From: Acidobacteriota bacterium
Lineage (GTDB): Bacteria > Acidobacteriota > Blastocatellia > Pyrinomonadales > Pyrinomonadaceae
Assembly: GCA_013696385.1 (NCBI GenBank)
Contig: JACCYR010000401.1
Span: forward strand, 1-7,694
Length of the DNA: 7,694 nucleotides
Direction: 5' to 3'
A program made the position numbers and the translations under genes. The notes under the pieces were generated by a model. That model saw only the letters and a program-made list of their open reading frames with translations. It did not search any database and was not told the DNA's origin. Below are positions 1 to 6,474 of this stretch, one piece after another (the stretch's first letter is position 1; every line of letters begins with the position of its first letter).

Positions 1-845
1 ATTACACGCCGGTCAACGAGATTTATGTAACGGCGAAATTGAGCGCGAAAGACGGTATTTGGAACGAGCAGTTAAAATCGGACAAAGCGTTTGTAACCGC
101 GATGAAGCACACGGTTGCCGCCAGCATTTTGGGAACGCAGGAAATCGCCAAACATCGCCACGACTGCGTGATTATTCAATCGGAATCAGCCGAATATCTG
201 CACGAAACATGCGCCGCAGTATCTGAGGCGACGAAACTCACGAACAAACAACGCCTGATTTCGCTTGATTTGCTCTACGCGCATCCGCCGGACGCGGACA
301 TCGCGCATTATTTGATGGACAACGGTTTGACGCGCGAGGAATACGATTGGTTTATGGTCGGCGAGCCGCCCGGATACCAGATTATGGGCAACGATTATTA
401 CGGGCAGAATGAAAAGATTTTAAAGCCCGACGGCTCGATTTGCACGGCGGAAGACATTTTCGGCTGGTATCAAATCACGAAGGAGTATTACAACCGTTAC
501 AAAAAGCCGGTGATGCATACCGAAACCAATATTATGGATTCGGAAAACGCCCCGACGTGGCTTTGGAAACAATGGATAAATATCTTGCGGATGCGCTCAG
601 ACGGCGTTCCGGTGCTTGGTTTTACTTGGTATAGCCTGATTGACCAGATTGATTGGGACATCGGACTTGCCGAAAAAAAAGGTAAGGTCAACGAATGCGG
701 TTTGTATGATTTGAATCGCAAACCGCGTCCCGTCGCCGACGCTTATCGAATGCTGCTCAAGGAATACGGGCAGATAACAATCGTGCCGCATGGCGAAGTT
801 TTTGAAGTAACGAGCGAACCGGCGCGGCTAAAAGTCGAGGTTTAA
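1..845 (+). CDS. Family 1 glycoside hydrolase-like protein, C-terminal part (5' end outside window)
   Basis: The frame is open from the left edge (first whole codon at base 3) to TAA at 843-845, so the gene starts upstream; a TTG at 39 is only an internal codon. The visible start reads YTPVNEIYV, which matches the GH1 strand-4 motif (T-x-NE) with the acid/base Glu at codon 18-20. About 168 residues later PVMHTETN provides the expected nucleophile Glu (codon 522-524), followed by GVPVLGFTWYSLIDQIDWD, typical of the last barrel strands, and a GLYD...RPVADAY ending. These features are directly visible; the family assignment rests on recalled resemblance to bacterial 'family 1 glycosylhydrolase' proteins of the beta-glucosidase type (COG2723-like). 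Such proteins are retaining beta-glycosidases, but the substrate is unknown and some members may act in a non-classical role. The N-terminal barrel half is missing from view. The next gene begins 3 bp after the stop, so co-transcription is likely. Confidence 0.85.
   Translation, partial: YTPVNEIYVTAKLSAKDGIWNEQLKSDKAFVTAMKHTVAASILGTQEIAKHRHDCVIIQSESAEYLHETCAAVSEATKLTNKQRLISLDLLYAHPPDADIAHYLMDNGLTREEYDWFMVGEPPGYQIMGNDYYGQNEKILKPDGSICTAEDIFGWYQITKEYYNRYKKPVMHTETNIMDSENAPTWLWKQWINILRMRSDGVPVLGFTWYSLIDQIDWDIGLAEKKGKVNECGLYDLNRKPRPVADAYRMLLKEYGQITIVPHGEVFEVTSEPARLKVEV
837..840 (+). promoter_or_regulatory. Ribosome binding site for the alpha/beta hydrolase
   Basis: GAGG sits 8 nt before the ATG at 849, inside the last codons of the GH1 gene. 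It supports this start and suggests translation is coupled to the upstream gene. Confidence 0.6.
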
Positions 846-848
846 CCA

Positions 849-1679
849 ATGCGGCTAAAAATCAACGGCACAATTCTGAATGTTTTTGAGGCGGGCGTTG
901 AAAATTATAATAAAACGCGCCCGTCGCTTATCTTTCTGCATTATTTTGGCGGCTCGTCGCTCGCGTGGACAGAAGTTATCGAAGAACTTGCAAAGGATTA
1001 TCACTGCCTTGCGCCGGATTTGCGCGGATTCGGCACGTCGGATGCTTTGCCGGAAAATTATGCGGTCAAAGATTACGCCGACGATGTTTCAAATTTGATT
1101 TCGGTGCTGACAATTGAGGATTTTGTCTTGATTGGTCATTCGATGGGCGGCAAAATCGCGCTTGCGCTTGCCGCGAGAAAGCCGAAAGGTTTGCATTCTT
1201 TAATTTTGCTCGCGCCATCGCCGCCGACTCCAGAGCCGATAAAAGAAGATGAACGCGCAAAATTGCTCGCAACGCACGGCAACGCTCGCGTCGCTACCGA
1301 CACAGTTTGCAAAGCCGCCGAAGAAAAATTGTCGAGCGAAGTTTTCGAGTGTGCGGTAAATGACAACTTGCGAAGTTCGGATGCGGCGTGGCGGGCGTGG
1401 CTCGAACGCGGCAGCCGCGAAGATATTTCATCTGAAGTCGGACAAATCAATGTTCCGGTTCTCGTCGCGGCGGGCGAAAAGGACGAAATAATAACCGCGA
1501 AACTTTTAAAGCGCGAAATTGTGCGGCGTGTCAAAAATGCACGTCTTGTTGTTGTTTCCGAAGTCAAACATCTTTTGCCGCTCGAAGCTGCCGCCGGTAT
1601 TACGAGTTTGATTCGAGAACACTGCGAAAATTGTGTTGGTTATGACGAGATGTTGGTTGATATATGCAAAAAAAGGTGA
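849..1679 (+). CDS. Alpha/beta hydrolase fold protein
   Basis: A 276-residue soluble protein without signal peptide. Strand-3 oxyanion region HYFGG is at 31-35, PDLRGFGTSD at 56-65, the nucleophile elbow GHSMGG at 96-101 with Ser98, the acid in GEKDEII (Asp212) and the catalytic His241 in VKHLLPLE. The complete triad and oxyanion motif indicate an active serine hydrolase of the broad esterase/haloalkane dehalogenase-like superfamily; the substrate cannot be named. The cap region is about 130-200. ATG at 849 is supported by GAGG 8 nt upstream. It follows the GH1 gene by 3 bp, so an operon is likely; a joint role such as removing acyl groups from a glycoside is only inference. The core fold should finish near residue 258 (LIREHCEN). 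The last 18 residues, ending ICKKR at a run of seven A's, look like an unusual tail and may result from a frameshift (see the 1675-1871 entry). Confidence 0.87.
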   Translation: MRLKINGTILNVFEAGVENYNKTRPSLIFLHYFGGSSLAWTEVIEELAKDYHCLAPDLRGFGTSDALPENYAVKDYADDVSNLISVLTIEDFVLIGHSMGGKIALALAARKPKGLHSLILLAPSPPTPEPIKEDERAKLLATHGNARVATDTVCKAAEEKLSSEVFECAVNDNLRSSDAAWRAWLERGSREDISSEVGQINVPVLVAAGEKDEIITAKLLKREIVRRVKNARLVVVSEVKHLLPLEAAAGITSLIREHCENCVGYDEMLVDICKKR

Positions 1680-1871
1680 AAAAGTCTGGAATGAATTCCA
1701 AACTGCACCGGACGACTGTCAAGGGCGCAAAATAAAAAATCTGCCGCTCGGCGCAACAATCTCGGACAGCAAACGAAACAAATAAATTTGCCGAAGTCTG
1801 ATGCTTTGCAAACCGCAGTCGCCAAAAAGTTTTTGAATCCGAATAAGCGTTTGATACGAATTTATAGATAA
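1675..1871 (+). pseudogene. Possible decayed coding remnant after the hydrolase
   Basis: No intact gene lies here, but two open stretches join plausibly. Directly after the seven-A run (1668-1674), the +1 frame reads KGEKVWNEFQTAPDDCQG and stays open to TAA at 1783-1785. The hydrolase's own frame is then open from 1695 to TAA at 1869-1871 and ends with a protein-like stretch, LPKSDALQTAVAKKFLNPNK then RLIRIYR. Two single-base frameshifts, one in the A run and one near 1780, would make a continuous peptide. This may be an eroded C-terminus of the hydrolase or the tail of a lost neighbour; the ending vaguely resembles M16 peptidase C-termini, which is weak. The reverse strand is also open over part of the region, so chance is a real alternative. 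A 6-bp palindrome (TGGAAT/ATTCCA, 1687-1700) lies inside without a T run. Confidence 0.25.
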
Positions 1872-1880
1872 GTAATTAGG

Positions 1881-1909
1881 TTGATAGCAACAGTTTTATG
1901 AGATATACT
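1881..1909 (+). promoter_or_regulatory. Sigma70-type promoter for the nickel/cobalt permease operon
   Basis: A -35 box TTGATA (1881-1886, 5/6 to consensus), a 17-bp spacer and a -10 box TATACT (1904-1909, 5/6) are well placed. Transcription would begin near 1916 and give a leader of about 129 nt before the ATG at 2045. The -35 lies within the short dyad GTTG-ATAG-CAAC (1880-1891), which could be a regulator contact but is too short to claim. No recognised metal-regulator operator is visible. Confidence 0.6.
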
Positions 1910-1971
1910 GCAAACCGAAACCACAAAATTGGTATTGCTGGAATTAAAGTAATTTTCAAAGGATTTAGAGT

Positions 1972-2026
1972 CGGTTTTTGAATGCTTAATAAACCAGCAA
2001 ATCAAACCTTAGGCATCCAAAAACCG
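1972..2026 (+). promoter_or_regulatory. Strong hairpin in the 5' leader of the permease operon
   Basis: CGGTTTTTG (1972-1980) pairs perfectly with CAAAAACCG (2018-2026). After one mismatch (A1981/C2017), ATGCTTAA (1982-1989) pairs with TTAGGCAT (2009-2016) with one G-U. The result is 17 pairs around a 19-nt loop (1990-2008). It lies between the predicted promoter and the ATG at 2045 and buries the alternative ATG at 1982. There is no clear U tract after it, only TTTCC, so it is not a good intrinsic terminator. It may be a regulatory leader, an mRNA-stabilising stem, a DNA operator or a small dispersed palindrome. It does not match any riboswitch class I can recognise by eye. Confidence 0.6.
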
Positions 2027-2044
2027 TTTCCAAATGTTAATTTT

Positions 2045-3529
2045 ATGCGAAAAGAGATTTATATATTTGCCGCGCTTTTAATTTTTACCTTTGTCAGCGT
2101 GGCGACGGCGCATCCGCTCGGCAATTTTACCGTCAATCATTATTCGCGGATTGAAGTCGAAAAATCGCAAGTCAAACTTCGCGCAGTTTTAGATATGGCA
2201 GAAATTCCGACATTTCAGGAATCGCAAAAAATTGACACCAACAAAGACAGCGCACTTTCCGCAGAAGAACTCAATGTTTACGCCGAAAACCTTACGCCGA
2301 TTTATATTGCAAATTTGCAGCTTTTGGTTGACGACTCGCCGATTGCCCTTCGTTCGACTGCGAAAAATATTAGTTTGCCGCCGGGTTCGGGCAATTTGCC
2401 AACGCTTCGCATTGAGTGGGACTTAATTGGTGATTTGCCGGATTTAGACGCAAAAGCCATTCACCAATTAAAATTTGAAAACAAAAACAATACTGAGCGC
2501 ATCGGCTGGAACGAAATCGTTGTCGAGCGCGTCGGCGGCATCAATGTTTTTAACAGCACCGCGTTCGGAAGTGGTATCACCGACGAACTGAAAGCGTATC
2601 CAAGCGAAAACTTAAACGCGCCGCTTTCCGAGAGAAAAGCAGAATTTTCATTTACATCTTCAATCCTCGCGGCGGATGTCAAACCTTTGCAAAACCGCGA
2701 CGGACATATTTCCGCGCCTGTCGAAAAAGATAAATTCGCCGAATTGATTGCCGTTCCCGAAGTTACGCCGTCCATTATTTTGTTCGGATTGCTTATTGCT
2801 TTCGGTTTCGGGGCGATGCACGCTCTCTCGCCCGGACACGGTAAAACGGTTGTCGGCGCATATCTTATCGGTTCGCGCGGAACGGTCAAACACGCGATAT
2901 TTCTCGGCGCAATTGTAACGATTACGCACACGCTCGGCGTTTTCGCGCTCGGACTTCTGACGCTTTTCGCGTCAAATTATATTTTGCCTGAAAAGTTGAT
3001 GCCGTTTTTGAGTTTCGTTTCAGGCTTACTTGTTTTGTTTATCGGTTTGACACTTTTCAAAGACCGTCTTTTTTCATTTTTAGGATACAAAGCTGACGTT
3101 CACCATCACCACGACCATTCGCACGACCACGAACATCACGCCGACCACACGCATAATCACACACACGACGGTTTAGCACATACGCACGGCGGTTCGACAC
3201 ATACGCATTTGCCGCCTGAAAATATCACCTGGCGCAACTTGCTGGCATTGGGAATTTCCGGCGGATTGCTTCCGTGTCCATCAGCATTAGTTTTGATGCT
3301 GTCGGCGATTAATCTTAACCGCATCGGTTACGGAATTGTTTTAACGCTGGTTTTCAGCTTCGGTTTGGCAGCGACTTTGACGGCTGTCGGACTTGCTTTT
3401 CTCTATACCGGCAAGTTTTTTGATAATCCAAAATTGAGCAGTAATCGCCTCATCAAAGCCTTGCCTGTTTTCAGCGCGTTTGTCATCGCTTGCGTTGGCG
3501 CGGTTATCTGCTATAACTCTTTAATATAG
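2045..3529 (+). CDS. RcnA-like nickel/cobalt transporter with exported EF-hand-like domain
   Basis: With the ATG at 2045 the protein has 494 residues. It opens with a classic signal peptide (MRKEIYIF, hydrophobic core, ATA|HPLGN, predicted cleavage after Ala22). The frame extends up to an ATG at 1982, but that start would add 21 residues ahead of the signal and lies in a leader hairpin, so 2045 is preferred although its Shine-Dalgarno is poor. Residues 23-238 form an exported domain with DMAEIPTFQE and an EF-hand-like loop at 64-75 (Asp64, Asn66, Asp68, Glu75). About six membrane segments follow, with the RcnA/NiCoT-type motif HALSPGHGKT at 259-268, THTLG (His295), a loop of 17 His in 36 residues (353-388) and LLPCPSALVL around Cys411. 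The family moves Ni2+ or Co2+ across the inner membrane; RcnA itself is an exporter, so efflux is favoured but direction is not proven. It heads a two-gene operon with the next permease, 28 bp away. Confidence 0.85.
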   Translation: MRKEIYIFAALLIFTFVSVATAHPLGNFTVNHYSRIEVEKSQVKLRAVLDMAEIPTFQESQKIDTNKDSALSAEELNVYAENLTPIYIANLQLLVDDSPIALRSTAKNISLPPGSGNLPTLRIEWDLIGDLPDLDAKAIHQLKFENKNNTERIGWNEIVVERVGGINVFNSTAFGSGITDELKAYPSENLNAPLSERKAEFSFTSSILAADVKPLQNRDGHISAPVEKDKFAELIAVPEVTPSIILFGLLIAFGFGAMHALSPGHGKTVVGAYLIGSRGTVKHAIFLGAIVTITHTLGVFALGLLTLFASNYILPEKLMPFLSFVSGLLVLFIGLTLFKDRLFSFLGYKADVHHHHDHSHDHEHHADHTHNHTHDGLAHTHGGSTHTHLPPENITWRNLLALGISGGLLPCPSALVLMLSAINLNRIGYGIVLTLVFSFGLAATLTAVGLAFLYTGKFFDNPKLSSNRLIKALPVFSAFVIACVGAVICYNSLI

Positions 3530-3544
3530 TTTTGATTTTTTGGT

Positions 3545-3550
3545 GAAGAG
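3545..3550 (+). promoter_or_regulatory. Ribosome binding site deciding the second permease start
   Basis: GAAGAG lies 7 nt before the ATG at 3558. It favours this start over the in-frame TTG at 3540 and GTG at 3543, which have no upstream Shine-Dalgarno and would overlap the site. Confidence 0.65.
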
Positions 3551-3557
3551 TTTTCCA

Positions 3558-4295
3558 ATGACAGAATTTTTATTGTTTTTTGCGACTTCAACGTCGGGCG
3601 TTTTATTTCTCGGTTTTTTTCTCGGCTTAAAACACGCGACGGAAGCCGACCATTTGGCGGCGGTTTCAACTATTGTCAGTGAACGTAAAAGCCTTTGGAG
3701 TTCGGCACTTGTCGGCGGACTTTGGGGTTTAGGTCATACAATTTCACTTTTTGTCGCGGGAATTTTTGTGCTTTTGCTTGATTTTCAAATCAGCGAAAAA
3801 ACCGAAAGAGCATTAGAATTCTGTGTCGGTATAATGTTGGTTTTTCTCGGCTTAAATGTTTTGCGCAAACTAATCAAAGGCGGGACGCTTCATTTTCACT
3901 CACACGAACACGGCGAACACGCGCACATCCATCCGCACTTTCACGAAGTAGGACACGAAGACGAACCACATACGCATCACGGTTTTTCGTTTAATCCACG
4001 CGCACTTTTAATTGGAATGGTTCACGGATTGGCGGGTAGCGCGGCGTTGATGCTGCTGGTAATTCCAACCATCGGCTCGACTTTAATGGGTTTGCTGTAT
4101 ATCGTAATTTTCGGCATCGGCTCAATCGGCGGAATGATGCTGATGAGTTTTCTGGTCGGCTTGCCGTTTCATTTGACGGCTTCGCGTCTTAATCGCTTTA
4201 ATTTCGTTTTGCAATGCGTCGCAGGTTTGGTAAGCGTCGGGCTTGGACTGTTTATTATTTATGAGAAAGGTATTACCGAAGGCTTATTTGTTTAG
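3558..4295 (+). CDS. UreH/NiCoT-like nickel permease
   Basis: A 245-residue membrane protein of about six hydrophobic segments. LKHATEADHLAAVSTIV carries HATEADH at 26-32, a variant of the NiCoT nickel-binding helix motif HX4DH; GLGHTISL (His60) matches the second conserved histidine motif, and GMVHGLAGSAALML (His156) follows the cytosol- or periplasm-exposed loop. That loop, residues 112-141, has 13 His in 30 residues and should bind or buffer metal. The set resembles proteins annotated as urease accessory protein UreH or high-affinity nickel-transport-like, usually inferred to be nickel permeases. No urease or hydrogenase genes are in the window, so the client enzyme is unknown. It sits 28 bp after the RcnA-like gene with no terminator between, so one mRNA is likely. 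ATG 3558 was chosen for its spaced GAAGAG site. The two proteins could be opposite-direction transporters or a paired system; sequence alone does not decide. Confidence 0.85.
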   Translation: MTEFLLFFATSTSGVLFLGFFLGLKHATEADHLAAVSTIVSERKSLWSSALVGGLWGLGHTISLFVAGIFVLLLDFQISEKTERALEFCVGIMLVFLGLNVLRKLIKGGTLHFHSHEHGEHAHIHPHFHEVGHEDEPHTHHGFSFNPRALLIGMVHGLAGSAALMLLVIPTIGSTLMGLLYIVIFGIGSIGGMMLMSFLVGLPFHLTASRLNRFNFVLQCVAGLVSVGLGLFIIYEKGITEGLFV

Positions 4296-4361
4296 GATTT
4301 AATTTCACGTTTCAGATTCCGGATTTACTTTTCGCGTCTAAAATTCCTCAGAACTTTGCAG

Positions 4362-4429
4362 AACATCTCGCTTGCCTTACGCTTTGAAATAGCTAAAATA
4401 ATACTAAAGAAATTACCAAGCGAGATGTT
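4362..4429. repeat. Perfect 13-bp inverted repeat spanning the debranching-enzyme start codon
   Basis: AACATCTCGCTTG (4362-4374) is the exact reverse complement of CAAGCGAGATGTT (4417-4429), with 42 nt between. The right arm contains the ATG at 4425-4427 and the bases just before it. If both arms are transcribed, the stem would hide the start codon. If transcription starts between the arms, as a weak promoter at 4372-4399 would imply, the repeat would instead be a DNA element flanking the promoter, with arm centres 55 bp apart. Confidence 0.75.
4372..4399 (+). promoter_or_regulatory. Weak candidate promoter for the debranching-enzyme gene
   Basis: TTGCCT (4372-4377, 4/6 to the -35 consensus), a 16-bp spacer and TAAAAT (4394-4399, 5/6 to the -10 consensus) would start an mRNA near 4406, about 19 nt before the ATG. 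The -35 is poor and the region is AT-rich, so a chance match is possible; the gene could also be read from the upstream permease operon, since no terminator is seen in 4296-4361. Confidence 0.25.
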
Positions 4430-6368
4430 AAACTTCGATTCGGAAATCTGCACAAATTTTCAAAGCGCAACTTCGCGCGAGTGGCTTGAAACCAACGGCA
4501 TCGGCGGTTTTGCGTCGTCAACAATTTCGGGCGCAAATACGCGCCGTTATCACGGACTTTTGACAGCCGCCGTCAATCCTCCGCTTGGGCGCGTAACGAT
4601 GCTTTCAAAGTTTGAAGAAACTCTCGTCATTGACGGCGAAAGATTTGAACTTTCTTCAAATCAATATCTCAATGTAATTTATCCCAAAGGCTATAAGTTT
4701 CTAAAAAACTTTCGCTTAGAGCCTTTTCCAATCTGGATTTATCAGATAAACGGAATTGAAATTGAAAAGTCAATTTTTATGGTTTATGGGCAGAATACGA
4801 CTGTCGTTCAATACAAGTCCAAAGCCCAAAGTCCAAAGTCCAAAGTTGAGCTTGAATTAAAACCGCTTCTGTCCTTTGTTGATTATCACAGTCTTCAGCA
4901 CGAAAACGACGATATAAATCCGTCGTTTGAGATTTCGGAAAATCTTGTAACAATTCATCCATTTGACGGAATGCCTTCGCTCTGTTTTACAAATAACGCG
5001 AATAAGGTTGAAAAAACCGGCATTTGGTATCGCAATTTTGAATACGCCATTGAAAAAGAGCGCGGTTTTGATTTTTTGGAAGATTTGTTTCAGCCGTTTA
5101 ATCTGAAATTTGATTTATCCAAAGACGCAGTGGTTGTCGCTTCGCTTGAGCCGCAGGATTTATCGGAAGTTTTGAGTTTGCAAAAATCGGAAATCAAACG
5201 GCGCGAAGCATTGATAAAAACCGCCGATGTCAAAGACGATTTTACCAAACAACTCGTTTTAGCGGCTGACCAATTTATCGTTTCGCGCGGCGACGGCAAG
5301 ACCGTCATCGCCGGTTATCATTGGTTTTCCGATTGGGGACGCGACACGATGATTGCTTTAAACGGTTTGACTTTGGCGACCAAACGCTTTGAGATTGCAA
5401 AAAGTATTCTTCTCGAATTTTCCAGACATATTTCTAAAGGAATGCTGCCGAATCGCTTTCCCGACGCGGGCGAAATGCCGGATTATAATACGGTTGACGC
5501 GACGCTTTGGTATTTTGAAGCAATTCGCGCTTACGCCGAAAAAACCGAAGATTACGATTTTATTCGCAATAATCTATACGAAAAACTTGTCAACATCATT
5601 CTCTGGTATCTGAAAGGAACTCGCTACAATATTCATATTGACACGGACGGATTGCTTTACGCGGGCGAAAAAGGCACGCAGCTGACCTGGATGGACGCGA
5701 AAGTCGGTGAAACGGTTTTTACGCCGCGCACGGGAAAAGCCGTCGAGATACAAGCACTTTGGTATAACGCTCTGCGCGTTATGGCGGATTTTGCCGGAAA
5801 ATTCGGCGATGAAAAAGACAAAGAAAAATATCTGGAAATGGCGAACAAAACCCAACAAAGTTTTAACGATTTATTTTGGAACGAAGCGGAAGAATGTTTG
5901 TTTGATGCAGTTGACGGCGAAAACAAAGATGCTTCCGTCCGCCCGAATCAGATTTTTGCGGTTAGTTTGCCGAATACAATGTTAAGCAACGGAAAAGCGC
6001 AAAAAATCGTGAAAAAGATTGAAGATGAACTGCTGACAGCATACGGTTTGCGCTCACTTTCGCCAAAAAACAAAAATTATTGTCCGTATTATGTCGGCTC
6101 GCCGTTTGAGCGCGATTCCGCTTATCATCAAGGCACGGTTTGGTCGTGGCTTATCGGCGCATTCGTGGACGCTTATCGCAAAGTTAATGCTGACGGGCGC
6201 GAAACCGAAAATCGCGTGAACGAAATTTTGGAAAATTTCAAAAATCATTTAACCGAAGCCGGAGTTGGGCAGATTTCCGAGATTTTTGACGGCGACGCGC
6301 CACACACGCCGCGCGGCTGCATTGCACAGGCTTGGAGCGTGGCAGAGATTTTGCGGATTTGCCGTTAA
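4425..6368 (+). CDS. Glycogen debranching enzyme (amylo-alpha-1,6-glucosidase type, GDE_N plus GDE_C, GH133-like)
   Basis: A 647-residue soluble protein of full length for the bacterial GDE family. The N-terminal domain begins REWLETNGIGGF (18-29) and RRYHGLL (40-46), typical of GDE_N, with PLLSFVDYHSL later in the beta-rich part. The (alpha/alpha)6 catalytic domain carries SDWGRDTMIALNGL (from Asp303), LTWMDAKVG with Asp424, FERDSAYHQGTVWSW (562-574) and SEIFDGD with Glu619. Asp424 and Glu619 are the likely acid and base by analogy with glucoamylase-fold enzymes; this is inference. The enzyme should cleave alpha-1,6 branch glucose from glycogen or a related glucan in the cytoplasm. The frame is open upstream to a TTG at 4356, but the family's N-terminus fits the ATG at 4425; its Shine-Dalgarno is weak. 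Oddities are the inverted repeat over the start and a heptamer repeat within residues about 130-141. No other glycogen genes are in view. Confidence 0.9.
   Translation: MLNFDSEICTNFQSATSREWLETNGIGGFASSTISGANTRRYHGLLTAAVNPPLGRVTMLSKFEETLVIDGERFELSSNQYLNVIYPKGYKFLKNFRLEPFPIWIYQINGIEIEKSIFMVYGQNTTVVQYKSKAQSPKSKVELELKPLLSFVDYHSLQHENDDINPSFEISENLVTIHPFDGMPSLCFTNNANKVEKTGIWYRNFEYAIEKERGFDFLEDLFQPFNLKFDLSKDAVVVASLEPQDLSEVLSLQKSEIKRREALIKTADVKDDFTKQLVLAADQFIVSRGDGKTVIAGYHWFSDWGRDTMIALNGLTLATKRFEIAKSILLEFSRHISKGMLPNRFPDAGEMPDYNTVDATLWYFEAIRAYAEKTEDYDFIRNNLYEKLVNIILWYLKGTRYNIHIDTDGLLYAGEKGTQLTWMDAKVGETVFTPRTGKAVEIQALWYNALRVMADFAGKFGDEKDKEKYLEMANKTQQSFNDLFWNEAEECLFDAVDGENKDASVRPNQIFAVSLPNTMLSNGKAQKIVKKIEDELLTAYGLRSLSPKNKNYCPYYVGSPFERDSAYHQGTVWSWLIGAFVDAYRKVNADGRETENRVNEILENFKNHLTEAGVGQISEIFDGDAPHTPRGCIAQAWSVAEILRICR
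4817..4844. repeat. Four-copy 7-bp tandem repeat inside the debranching-enzyme gene
   Basis: Units GTCCAAA, GCCCAAA, GTCCAAA, GTCCAAA follow without gaps; only one base differs. The array codes for the Lys/Ser/Gln-rich stretch around residues 130-141, between VVQY and VELELKPLL, a place where a surface loop is expected. Because 7 is not a multiple of 3, gain or loss of one unit would shift the frame. Confidence 0.85.
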
Positions 6369-6395
6369 ATATCCAAAATGTCTCAGTTAGTCTTT

Positions 6396-6426
6396 AAAAT
6401 AAAAAGTGAGGACAAACTGTCCTCAC
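6396..6426 (-). terminator. Intrinsic terminator of the Clp-like ATPase gene
   Basis: GTGAGGACA (6406-6414) and TGTCCTCAC (6418-6426) form a perfect 9-bp, GC-rich stem with a 3-nt loop. On the minus strand the stem is followed by TTTTTATTTT (6405-6396), a good U tract, and it lies 48 nt after the ATPase stop. On the plus strand the following AATAATCGG is not U-rich, so it would stop the debranching-enzyme transcript less well, though the hairpin may still protect that 3' end. Confidence 0.85.
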
Positions 6427-6474
6427 AATAATCGGTCAAAAGTTAGATTTGCATTTTCCAATGATTTTTGGAGA

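Noticed and set aside
1136..1567. Long minus-strand open frame opposite the alpha/beta hydrolase
   Set aside because: It lacks recognisable motifs and is Ser/Arg-rich as expected for an antisense shadow of a gene with a complete catalytic triad.
1687..1700. TGGAAT/ATTCCA palindrome as a terminator for the alpha/beta hydrolase
   Set aside because: The stem is short, its loop is only 2 nt and no T run follows.
1941..1957. Near-palindrome AATTA-AAG-TAATT as a metal-regulator operator
   Set aside because: The arms are only 5 bp, AT-rich and in an AT-rich leader; no known operator matches.
1982..2044. N-terminal extension of the RcnA-like protein from the ATG at 1982
   Set aside because: It would put 21 polar residues before a clear signal peptide, and the ATG is paired inside a strong hairpin; the start at 2045 fits the family better.
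1872..2044. Cobalamin or NiCo riboswitch ahead of the permeases
   Set aside because: I see no B12 box and no recognisable NiCo multi-helix junction; only one long hairpin can be supported.
2461..2931. Minus-strand 156-codon open frame inside the RcnA-like gene
   Set aside because: It is antisense to conserved transporter motifs and has no recognisable domain.
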